Below, piece by piece: positions 1 to 5,422 of a stretch of 8,246 bases of DNA. Source of the DNA: Methanosarcinales archaeon (GTDB lineage: Archaea; Halobacteriota; Methanosarcinia; Methanosarcinales; Methanogasteraceae); NCBI GenBank assembly GCA_030640725.1, contig DAOWIV010000035.1, positions 1 to 8,246 on the forward strand, written 5' to 3'. The notes below the pieces were generated by a model. The model ran no database searches. It was not told the DNA's origin and worked only from the letters and a program-made list of their open reading frames with translations. The translations under genes and the position numbers were made by a program. The first letter of the stretch is position 1. Every line of letters begins with the position of its first letter.

Positions 1-47
1 CTTTTTGAATGCGGTCAAAGATTATTTATCCCACCAAAATACCAATT

Positions 48-65
48 TCAGATGAATTCATCTGA
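48..65. promoter_or_regulatory. 18-bp perfect palindrome, possible operator
   Basis: The 18 bases TCAGATGAATTCATCTGA read identically on both strands. The site lies 43 bases beyond the ABCE1 stop codon. Further left on the minus strand is a TATA-like GATAAATAAT (about 21-30), so the palindrome could be an operator just upstream of a leftward promoter for a gene outside the window. It could also fold as a short hairpin at the end of the ABCE1 transcript, but no clear U-tract follows. The palindrome is certain; its function is inferred. Nothing else is seen in bases 1-108. Confidence 0.45.
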
Positions 66-108
66 CTTCCATGCTCCGTAACGTTTCTCCCCCGTATGCA
101 CAACCGTG

Positions 109-1866
109 TCACTCAATCGCCGCATAATAATACTCCCCGCTTGCTTTCTGTTCCCGATCAAGCCGCGATCCCAGTTCATTGATCCTTGGTCGCTTTGTCT
201 CCTCATCTCGTCTGAATGTGATGTTTAAATTCGCAAGGAACCTGTTCATCCCCTCGCGCAGGTCAAAGGGTCCGAAGACCTCGCCATGCACGGCAGGCTC
301 CCCTTCAAAGACCAGCAGCCGGTCACTCAGGAGATCAACCATGTAAATGTCGTGATCAATCACGATAGCGGTCACATGCCTGTTCTCGGCAAACCGTCTG
401 ATCGCGGTACACGCAGAGACCCGCTGCTCAACATCGAGGTGCGCGGACGGTTCATCCAGGATGTACAGGTCAGCATCCCTTGAGAGACAGGCTGCGATTG
501 CGACCCGCTGGAGTTCCCCGCCGCTGAGGTCTGATATCTCTCGCTCCATCAGGTATTTGAGCTGGAGCGGACCTGTGATCTCTGTCTCGTAATAACTGGT
601 ATCGACGTTACGCGTGATGATTCTGAGGAAATCGTGGACACGGAGATCGGAATCCGGTTTTACGTACTGCGGCTTGTACGAAATCTTGATATTGGCGGAC
701 ACCTCTCCGGTTGTCGGCGCAGTCACTCCGGCGAGCAGTTTTGCAAACGTACTCTTACCGATCCCGTTCGGACCTGCTGCGCCGACGACCTCGCCAACGT
801 GCATCTCGCCACCAGCTACGTCAAGCGAAAACACGTCATACGCTTTCGTAAATCCTGAAAACTTAAAGAGCACCGGAATATCCTTCGCCGATCTCGGCGC
901 ATGTACCTCAAAATCGATCTGGCTTGGTCTGATCCGCACGTTTTCCTCTGGCAGAAACCCGCGTAGATACTGGTTGATCGCCTGCCGCACGCCTTTCGGG
1001 TGCGTGATCACGCCAAACCCACCCGGTTCTCCGTACCCGATATGCACGACATCAGCAAGCAGATCAAGGATTGCAAGATCGTGCTCAACGACCATCACGG
1101 CGCTGTGTGCTGCAAGCTCCCGGATCATGACCGCCGCGCGTATACGCTGGTGAATGTCAAGATACGGGCTTATCTCGTCAAAGAAATAGAAATCGGCATC
1201 CCTGGCTGCACACGCCGCGATTGCGATGCGCTGGAGCTCGCCGCCGCTGAGATCGCCCAGATCACGGTGCAGGATATGTTTGATATCGAGTTTTGAGATC
1301 AGGTTGTCGAGTTCTCCCCGCTCGTCCACCCTTCCGAGTAATTCTGATACATCGCCGCTAAACGCTCCTGGAATCCGATCCACATACTGTGGTTTCTGAG
1401 ATAATTTGATTTCATTCCGGGATATTTTTACCAGATAATCCTGAAGCGAAGAACCGGCATAATACTTGAAAATATCGTCCCAATCAGCATCAACTCCAAG
1501 ATTCGGCTTTAGATTTCCGGACAGGATCTGGACTGCAGTTGTTTTTCCGATCCCGTTTGGACCAAGTATTCCGACCACCTTGCCCTGCTGCGGTATCGGC
1601 ATGCCGTATAACACAAAACCGTTGGCGCCATATCTATGCGATGGCTCGGTCAGGGACTCAGGGAGCGATATGATCTTAATAGCCCCGAATGGACACTTTT
1701 TGACGCATATACCACATCCTATGCAGAGTTCTTCCGAAATGACCGGCTTTTTCCCATCCATTTTGATGGTCTCATCCCCGGTCCGCACGCGCGGGCAATA
1801 TTTGATACACTCAAGCGAGCACATTCCCGGTTGGCACCGGTCCTGGTTCAGTATTGCGATTCTCAT
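109..1866 (-). CDS. abce1: ABCE1/Rli1 ribosome-recycling ATPase
   Basis: 585-residue twin-ATPase iron-sulfur protein that splits ribosomes into subunits after termination, working with aPelota or release factor aRF1. The N-terminal domain has eight cysteines (C11, C16, C20, C24, C48, C51, C54, C58) placed for two [4Fe-4S] clusters, the second in a ferredoxin-like CIGCGICVKKCP motif. NBD1 has Walker A at 102-109 (GPNGIGKT), LSGGELQR at 206-213, Walker B ending in D230-E231, and H262. NBD2 has Walker A at 365-372, LSGGELQR at 447-454, D471-E472 and H505. The two hinge segments typical of the family follow each NBD (about 278-313 and 530-560). After Walker B, NBD1 reads DEISPYLD while NBD2 keeps the usual DEPSAHLD. 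The length is normal for the family. The ATG lacks an obvious Shine-Dalgarno but starts exactly at the conserved N-terminus. It is the last gene of the aIF5A-agmatinase-ABCE1 series, with a 91-base gap to the agmatinase stop. Confidence 0.98.
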   Translation of the reverse strand: MRIAILNQDRCQPGMCSLECIKYCPRVRTGDETIKMDGKKPVISEELCIGCGICVKKCPFGAIKIISLPESLTEPSHRYGANGFVLYGMPIPQQGKVVGILGPNGIGKTTAVQILSGNLKPNLGVDADWDDIFKYYAGSSLQDYLVKISRNEIKLSQKPQYVDRIPGAFSGDVSELLGRVDERGELDNLISKLDIKHILHRDLGDLSGGELQRIAIAACAARDADFYFFDEISPYLDIHQRIRAAVMIRELAAHSAVMVVEHDLAILDLLADVVHIGYGEPGGFGVITHPKGVRQAINQYLRGFLPEENVRIRPSQIDFEVHAPRSAKDIPVLFKFSGFTKAYDVFSLDVAGGEMHVGEVVGAAGPNGIGKSTFAKLLAGVTAPTTGEVSANIKISYKPQYVKPDSDLRVHDFLRIITRNVDTSYYETEITGPLQLKYLMEREISDLSGGELQRVAIAACLSRDADLYILDEPSAHLDVEQRVSACTAIRRFAENRHVTAIVIDHDIYMVDLLSDRLLVFEGEPAVHGEVFGPFDLREGMNRFLANLNITFRRDEETKRPRINELGSRLDREQKASGEYYYAAIE

Positions 1867-1897
1867 GGATATGCAACGTCTACATCTGAATCAGTAA

Positions 1898-1906
1898 CAA
1901 TATGTA
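1898..1906 (-). promoter_or_regulatory. Possible TATA box for abce1
   Basis: On the minus strand TACATATTG lies about 32-40 bases before the ABCE1 ATG, in the 91-base gap after the agmatinase gene. A start site about 25 bases downstream would give a short leader, which fits the lack of a clear Shine-Dalgarno. The match is weak, and ABCE1 could equally be read through from agmatinase. Confidence 0.25.
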
Positions 1907-1957
1907 CCTAACCCCTGCACCTGCATGATGCCAAAACTCGTGTCAGCGTGCACTACA

Positions 1958-2845
1958 CTAACAAGTACAAACGCTCTTCGCCGCGATAAACTCCCGCACC
2001 AGCCGTGCGCCAAGCATCGCACTCTCTCCATGGTCGTAGCCCGGGTTTACCTCAACGATGTCAAAGCCGCACGCATACGGTGCAGCAAGCCGTATTGCAG
2101 CACGCACGTCCCGCGGGCTTAACCCAAACGGCTCAGGATTGCCAACGCCGGGTGCATACGCGGGATCGATCACATCGGTATCGATGGACAGATAAATTCG
2201 CTCGCAGCCACGACCAGAGAGTGCGTCGAGCGATTCACGGATCACAGATTCCATCCCGGCGTCGTCCACCTCGTCAGCAGAGTGCCATAAAATCCCCCTC
2301 TCCTTTGCGTGGGCGTATTCCTCTGCCGAACCGCTCCGCACGCCGATCAGGACGCAGTTATCAGTCAGGTCATCGATGATGTTTCTTGAAACACATGCAT
2401 GTGACTGTCTGGCGCCGAGATATTCGTCGCGCAGATCGAGGTGTGCATCAAGGATGATCACTCCGAAATCCGGGACGGGATCATTAAACGCCTCTGTAAA
2501 AGCCTTGACACAACCATAAGTCAGCGTGTGCTCGCCGCCAAGTACAATCGGGATCTTGCCGTCCCGCAGAATCATTGCAGTGACATCGTAGACCGCATAA
2601 AGCATATCACCTGTGTGGGTATCAAGATCGAGATCACCAAGGTCATGGATATAGAGATCGGTCAGATCGACATCAAAAAAATCGTTGTACGTCTCAAAGT
2701 TGTAACTTGCCTTTCTTATTACATCGGGCGCCTCGCGGCTACCGTACCGGAAGGACGAAGTGGCATCGAAAGGCACGCCGAATATCACGAAGCCTGCATC
2801 TTCGTAACCGGATGTCGCATCAGCGAAGACACGCTCTCTAAACAT
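1958..2845 (-). CDS. speB: Agmatinase-family ureohydrolase
   Basis: 295-residue arginase/agmatinase-fold enzyme. It should hydrolyse agmatine or an agmatine-derived guanidino group to an amine plus urea, using two Mn2+ ions. Metal ligands are visible: H106 in GGEHT, D133, H135 and D137 in DAHLD, and D222 and D224 in SIDTDVIDP. The following APGVGNPEPFGLS segment and the C-terminal EVNPGYDHGE motif are typical of the family, and the length is normal. DAHLD has Leu where many agmatinases have Thr. The start is 30 bases after the aIF5A stop, with no clear Shine-Dalgarno. The placement next to aIF5A is meaningful: in haloarchaea an agmatinase-like enzyme is reported to complete deoxyhypusine formation after agmatine is attached to aIF5A, and in other archaea the family acts on N1-aminopropylagmatine to make spermidine. 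Which substrate applies here cannot be read from the sequence. Confidence 0.93.
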   Translation of the reverse strand: MFRERVFADATSGYEDAGFVIFGVPFDATSSFRYGSREAPDVIRKASYNFETYNDFFDVDLTDLYIHDLGDLDLDTHTGDMLYAVYDVTAMILRDGKIPIVLGGEHTLTYGCVKAFTEAFNDPVPDFGVIILDAHLDLRDEYLGARQSHACVSRNIIDDLTDNCVLIGVRSGSAEEYAHAKERGILWHSADEVDDAGMESVIRESLDALSGRGCERIYLSIDTDVIDPAYAPGVGNPEPFGLSPRDVRAAIRLAAPYACGFDIVEVNPGYDHGESAMLGARLVREFIAAKSVCTC

Positions 2846-2855
2846 TATTGTATAT

Positions 2856-2875
2856 TACGCATTATACATTGCGTA
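2856..2875. repeat. Inverted repeat between aIF5A and agmatinase
   Basis: Six-base arms TACGCA and TGCGTA flank an AT-rich 8-base loop and fill most of the 30-base gap, ending right at the aIF5A stop codon. On the minus strand the loop reads ATGTATAA, about 20 bases before the agmatinase ATG. The element could be a weak intra-operon hairpin or an internal TATA giving a leaderless agmatinase transcript. The repeat is real; the role is a guess. Confidence 0.4.
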
Positions 2876-3259
2876 TTATCTCATATCAAGCCGCATCTTG
2901 CCCATCGCGGTGATGTATGTGATATCATCCCCCTCAGCAACACGATCACGGAACTCTTCAGGGATCGAAAGCTCGAATGTGGTGTACTCAGCCATATCCA
3001 TCAACTGTGCAACGTTGCCTGTAATCGAGAGGACCTGTGCGGTCTTGCGCTCGACGATCGGCACGAATATCTTGGCTGATACCGGCTGCACGATTGATCG
3101 CTTCTGCCCGTCAAAAAGCCCGATAGTATCGACCCGCGCTTTGGCAGATCCGTGCTTTCCAGGCTTCGATTTCGAAATACCCTTGATCGCGCATACTTCA
3201 TCATCAATAATCACATATCTGCCTTCTTTGAGATTCCTGACTTCGGTCTGTTCCTTCAT
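2876..3259 (-). CDS. eif5a: Translation factor aIF5A (hypusine-containing)
   Basis: 127-residue archaeal homologue of eIF5A/EF-P. It binds the ribosome and helps peptide-bond formation at stalling sequences and at termination. The N-terminal SH3-like domain carries the modification loop SKPGKHGSAK; K35 of PGKHG is the lysine converted to deoxyhypusine or hypusine. The C-terminal OB-fold covers about residues 70-127. I chose the ATG at 3257-3259 because it is preceded by AAGGAG with a 7-base spacer and gives MKEQTEVRNLKEG, the usual family N-terminus. An in-frame ATG at 3293-3295 would add 12 non-conserved residues and probably lies upstream of or near the transcription start. Agmatinase follows after 30 bases and ABCE1 next, forming a translation-linked set. 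Confidence 0.97.
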   Translation of the reverse strand: MKEQTEVRNLKEGRYVIIDDEVCAIKGISKSKPGKHGSAKARVDTIGLFDGQKRSIVQPVSAKIFVPIVERKTAQVLSITGNVAQLMDMAEYTTFELSIPEEFRDRVAEGDDITYITAMGKMRLDMR

Positions 3260-3266
3260 GATGTGT

Positions 3267-3272
3267 CTCCTT
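3267..3272 (-). promoter_or_regulatory. Shine-Dalgarno site deciding the aIF5A start
   Basis: AAGGAG on the minus strand, 7 bases before the ATG at 3257-3259. It supports the 127-residue product over the longer 139-residue reading. Confidence 0.85.
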
Positions 3273-3301
3273 GTGTCACTGTTGGCGTTGATCATGAATC
3301 C

Positions 3302-3328
3302 GCGGCAGTGTACTTAAAATTATGCCGC
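3302..3328 (-). promoter_or_regulatory. aIF5A promoter: TATA-like element inside an inverted repeat
   Basis: On the minus strand TTTTAAGTA (3312-3319 and neighbours) resembles an archaeal TATA box and lies about 53-60 bases before the aIF5A ATG, predicting a start near 3290 and a leader of about 30 bases. It is bracketed by perfect 6-base arms, GCGGCA (3302-3307) and TGCCGC (3323-3328), with a 15-base spacer. A dimeric regulator bound there would cover the TATA box. The repeat is visible; the regulation is inferred. Confidence 0.45.
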
Positions 3329-3433
3329 CAAAATGCCTGAAATGCAATATAAGAATGTGCATATACGCGGACATGGTGCGCATTGCAAAGACTGCCATGG
3401 TAGCAACACCGTCCCGCCCGGTAACGATTGGGT
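3329..3433. other. Spacer between ogg stop and aIF5A promoter
   Basis: No convincing gene. A short imperfect stem (TGCAAT at 3343-3348 with ATTGCA at 3382-3387) is present, but there is no U-tract to make it a clear terminator. In plus-strand frames the stretch gives two CxxC-type pairs split between frames (CLKC, then CKDC), faintly like a decayed zinc ribbon. This is too little to call a pseudogene. Confidence 0.3.
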
Positions 3434-4069
3434 TCACTTCAACACCTTTCCCGTTTCGATATGCCAGAGATACAGATCCAGTTCTGCCAGATTCATGTTT
3501 GCTTCTGCCGCAATTTTCCCGAGCAATTCTTCAATTTCCATATATTTCGTTTTTGTGAGCGTTTTTGGCTTTTCAATCAGCCTACACCTTGCCAAAAGAT
3601 CGATTATATGAAAATCCACGATCGCTGAATTTTTGTAGCCGATATTCCTGAGGAAATGGCTCGCTTCTTTGTAGCCAATCCCTTTCACATTCTTGACCAG
3701 CCACTCTCTTGATTCATATCCGTCGTCAAAAGACTCAATGGTCTCTTTTAACGAATCTTTATGTCTTCTTGCCTCCACAATATATTTCGCTCTGATATTG
3801 GGGTAGCGGTAACCGAGTTCTTTAAGTTTATCTGCTAATTGCGGCTCAAAAAGAGTTAAAAATCCATTCCCAATCGCTTCCTGAATTTCTATGCTCTTCT
3901 CGGCGGCAAAATTGGCGGTCAGGATGCAGAAGCAGAGCTCCTTAAAAATTTCGCCGCATGGTTTCTCTCCGAGTTCCTCAAACTCCTTTATGCGAGTATC
4001 TACCAGTGTGGTCAACTCTGTATCAACCATCTGGCGCTCGATGGTTTGTAGCAAGTTATTCCGGGTCAT
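3434..4069 (-). CDS. ogg: Archaeal Ogg2-type 8-oxoguanine DNA glycosylase/AP lyase
   Basis: 211-residue bifunctional base-excision repair enzyme. It removes 8-oxoguanine from DNA and nicks the resulting abasic site. The helix-hairpin-helix plus GPD signature is clear: VKGIGYKEASHFLRNIGY with K134 as the Schiff-base lysine, followed by AIVDFHI with D152 as the catalytic aspartate. The K-to-D spacing of 18 matches my recollection of the Methanocaldococcus enzyme (K129/D147). The C-terminal LDLYLWHIETGKVLK is also family-typical; Ogg2 enzymes end with a lysine that helps recognise the damaged base. Length is normal. The ATG overlaps the stop of an upstream 57-codon frame (ATGA) and has only a weak Shine-Dalgarno, which suggests translational coupling. 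Confidence 0.94.
   Translation of the reverse strand: MTRNNLLQTIERQMVDTELTTLVDTRIKEFEELGEKPCGEIFKELCFCILTANFAAEKSIEIQEAIGNGFLTLFEPQLADKLKELGYRYPNIRAKYIVEARRHKDSLKETIESFDDGYESREWLVKNVKGIGYKEASHFLRNIGYKNSAIVDFHIIDLLARCRLIEKPKTLTKTKYMEIEELLGKIAAEANMNLAELDLYLWHIETGKVLK
3508..3525. repeat. 18-bp exact repeat, copy in ogg
   Basis: CCGCAATTTTCCCGAGCA is identical to 5398-5415, the stretch just after the AAA+ gene. Here it encodes LGKIA near the end of Ogg. In the second copy the same codon phase is kept if the AAA+ frame is read past its stop. See the finding on this repeat. Confidence 0.5.
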
Positions 4070-4239
4070 AGTCTCATCTGCACCCCGCTACGAGCACCAT
4101 CTTGATTCGCACGTCTTGATCCGTACCCTGCCATCTGCCACTCCCGGTTTTCCATCCATGGTTTTTGGTAACATCTGCAATCTGCAGGCGAATTATTCTC
4201 AATGTAATAACTCCCCCGAACCTGTTTTATTGTTTTCAT
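4066..4239 (-). CDS. Hypothetical 57-residue protein, first reading frame
   Basis: The ATG at 4237-4239 has a textbook AAAGGAG with a 7-base spacer, and the stop TGA overlaps the ogg ATG as ATGA. These are good signs of translated mRNA. The product has no recognised family. It is rich in Arg, Gln, Trp and Ser, with a CRC pair at residues 21-23 and no membrane segment. Its composition looks less protein-like than that of the overlapping frame at 4074-4202, so the real gene may start here and continue in that frame, or this may be a short leader peptide that feeds ribosomes to ogg. An upstream ATG at 4338 would add 33 residues but ignores the Shine-Dalgarno. Confidence 0.4.
   Translation of the reverse strand: MKTIKQVRGSYYIENNSPADCRCYQKPWMENREWQMAGYGSRRANQDGARSGVQMRL
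4074..4202 (-). CDS. Hypothetical 42-residue ORF with TTG start, overlapping frame
   Basis: This frame is +1 relative to the 57-codon frame. It opens with TTG at 4200-4202, preceded by GGGGGAG with an 8-base spacer, and ends 4 bases before the ogg ATG. The product begins LRIIRLQIADVTKNHGWKTG and ends in a hydrophobic IKMVLVAGCR. Codons start with purines in roughly two thirds of cases and the composition resembles a real protein more than the other frame does. No family is recognised. It could be a separate small gene, or the true continuation of the 4239 start after a frameshift (biological or a sequence error). Confidence 0.3.
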   Translation of the reverse strand: MRIIRLQIADVTKNHGWKTGSGRWQGTDQDVRIKMVLVAGCR

Positions 4240-4246
4240 TGTTAAT

Positions 4247-4253
4247 CTCCTTT
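4247..4253 (-). promoter_or_regulatory. Strong Shine-Dalgarno before the small ORF
   Basis: AAAGGAG on the minus strand with 7 bases to the ATG at 4239. It is one of the best ribosome sites in the window and the main reason to think that translation starts here. The remaining gap (4254-4354) shows no convincing promoter. Confidence 0.7.
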
Positions 4254-4354
4254 CACATCTTTTCTTTCCCGAAGCAAGATTAGGTTTTACTCCCACACAG
4301 TCGATGATCGTAATAGTTGACGTAGGGATCCGGTGCATACTACCTGCAAACGCT

Positions 4355-5308
4355 TCAGCACCCCAAATTCAGACTCTGTTGCAACATCTGCTTGATACCG
4401 CCACGCAACGCATGTACGAAAGTATCTGCCCGCCCGATCACCGAGACAGCGATTCGGAGCTCGTGGATGCGCCGGGCAAAGGTTCTGCTCGTATATGCTC
4501 CGATTCTTGTATCGATAAGCCCCGTCTGCGGGAGTATCGGGAGATACAGTATCCGCACGCCTTCCCGGACCATCCGCCGCATATATAACAGACTCGCCTC
4601 CTGTACGCCGATGTCGTCGAGCAGCACGCCGGTGCCGGTTTCAGGGGGCATGCCGGTCAGTATAATCAGCTGTCGCTCGCCATTTTGAAGATCCCATCTC
4701 GTACGGAGCAGCGATGCAAGCGCAAGATCGAGCCTGCAGCATCCTGCGCCGTCTGCCGCAAGCAATGTCCCGTAATCGATGTCGCCATGGATATTGATAT
4801 CTGCATGGGTGTCGGATCCGAAGGTGATGAGCGATCTGGTCTTTGCATCGCAGGTCTTTTCGAGCAGCGCGATCGCGGCGATCTTTGCAAACGCGGATGG
4901 TGCGTCCTCGCAGGAAACCTCGCGCCCGATCATCCGGGCTTGTGCCCACGCAGTCATCCGGTCAGAGTTATCGAGCACGACTGCAAGATGCAGCGCAGGC
5001 TTGCTCCGCGCCCTCGATCTTCCAATGACTGCATCCATCTGCCGTCCCCGGGTGCAGAACTCCTGTTGCGTGCGGTTGACAGCGATGATACCAGCGCCGC
5101 GGTACGGCTGGTATTTCATCCGTTCGAGTGACGGTGGCACATAATAATCCCTTTTGAGCACATCACTGCCGATATTCCTGCAATTGTCGATTATCTTTCT
5201 GTAAATTCGTGACTTACGCTTTTCAAGAAATTGTGCGCAGTAGGTCAGCGTGTCAGCTACGAGATTATCTGTAGAGTCGTCTACTACGTTGTTGAGGTGC
5301 ATTTTCAT
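4355..5308 (-). CDS. VWA-domain protein with degenerate MIDAS, MoxR partner type
   Basis: 317-residue soluble protein, with no signal peptide or membrane helix seen. A basic N-terminal part (1-100) precedes a von Willebrand A-like fold: strand LHLAVVLDNSDRM (about 106-118), helices with IAAIALLEK, strand SLITFGSD, the G189-C-C-R loop, strand RQLIILTGMPPETG (212-225), and strand VRILYLPIL. The metal site is broken: the DxSxS motif reads D113-N-S115-D-R117, the Thr of the second loop is Cys191, and the Asp normally in LTDG is Gly219. Metal-dependent ligand binding is therefore doubtful. Its place directly after a MoxR/CbbQ-like AAA+ gene matches the common ATPase-VWA pairing, in which the VWA protein links the ATPase to its target. 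The start could be M1 (5308) or M3 (5302); the latter sits better behind an AGGGGATG site. The 114-base gap to the ATPase may hold a separate promoter. Confidence 0.8.
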   Translation of the reverse strand: MKMHLNNVVDDSTDNLVADTLTYCAQFLEKRKSRIYRKIIDNCRNIGSDVLKRDYYVPPSLERMKYQPYRGAGIIAVNRTQQEFCTRGRQMDAVIGRSRARSKPALHLAVVLDNSDRMTAWAQARMIGREVSCEDAPSAFAKIAAIALLEKTCDAKTRSLITFGSDTHADINIHGDIDYGTLLAADGAGCCRLDLALASLLRTRWDLQNGERQLIILTGMPPETGTGVLLDDIGVQEASLLYMRRMVREGVRILYLPILPQTGLIDTRIGAYTSRTFARRIHELRIAVSVIGRADTFVHALRGGIKQMLQQSLNLGC

Positions 5309-5326
5309 CCCCTATCTCTCATATCT

Positions 5327-5334
5327 TATGTATA
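5327..5334 (-). promoter_or_regulatory. Possible TATA box for the VWA gene
   Basis: TATACATA on the minus strand is centred 22 bases before the ATG at 5308 and 28 before the ATG at 5302. This spacing would give a leaderless or nearly leaderless transcript. It suggests the VWA gene may have its own promoter inside the cluster. The evidence is by position and motif only. Confidence 0.35.
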
Positions 5335-5358
5335 CGCGGGATAACTCTTAATCTGTGC

Positions 5359-5400
5359 CGGATAAGATCTTTAGATGCCGATTTACACCGATTTTATCCG
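5359..5400. repeat. Inverted repeat in the ATPase-VWA gap
   Basis: Arms CGGATAA (5359-5365) and TTATCCG (5394-5400) are perfect over 7 bases, with a 28-base interior holding the palindrome AGATCT and a near-repeat CCGATTTA/CCGATTTT. It lies 25 bases upstream of the TATA-like element of the VWA gene on the minus strand. It may be an operator or an mRNA hairpin separating the two genes; the role is inferred. Confidence 0.35.
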
Positions 5401-5415
5401 CAATTTTCCCGAGCA
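5398..5415. repeat. 18-bp exact repeat, copy after the AAA+ gene
   Basis: Identical to 3508-3525 inside ogg. It begins 8 bases after the ATPase stop on the minus strand and overlaps the right arm of the inverted repeat at 5394-5400. Read in the ATPase frame past its TGA, it gives LGKIA, the same residues as in Ogg. Confidence 0.5.
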
Positions 5416-5422
5416 CATACCA

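Noticed and set aside
614..1153. A 179-codon plus-strand open frame, with others at 1466-1897, 2441-3079, 2898-3317 and 4685-5131.
   Set aside because: They lie antisense to ABCE1, agmatinase, aIF5A and the VWA gene. Those genes have clear family motifs, and the antisense products match nothing I know.
3260..3295. A 12-residue N-terminal extension of aIF5A from the ATG at 3295.
   Set aside because: The Shine-Dalgarno and the family N-terminus both point to the ATG at 3259.
3384..3401. A CKDCHG (CxxCH) motif in a plus-strand frame, which would suggest a cytochrome c.
   Set aside because: It is a single motif with no signal peptide or further heme sites, and the frame runs into antisense of ogg.
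3413..3430. A GC-rich stem (ACCG with CGGT) after ogg as a terminator.
   Set aside because: The stem is only 4-5 pairs with no U-tract, too weak to support.
4240..4338. A 33-residue N-terminal extension of the small ORF from the ATG at 4338.
   Set aside because: There is no ribosome site at 4338, and a textbook one precedes the ATG at 4239.
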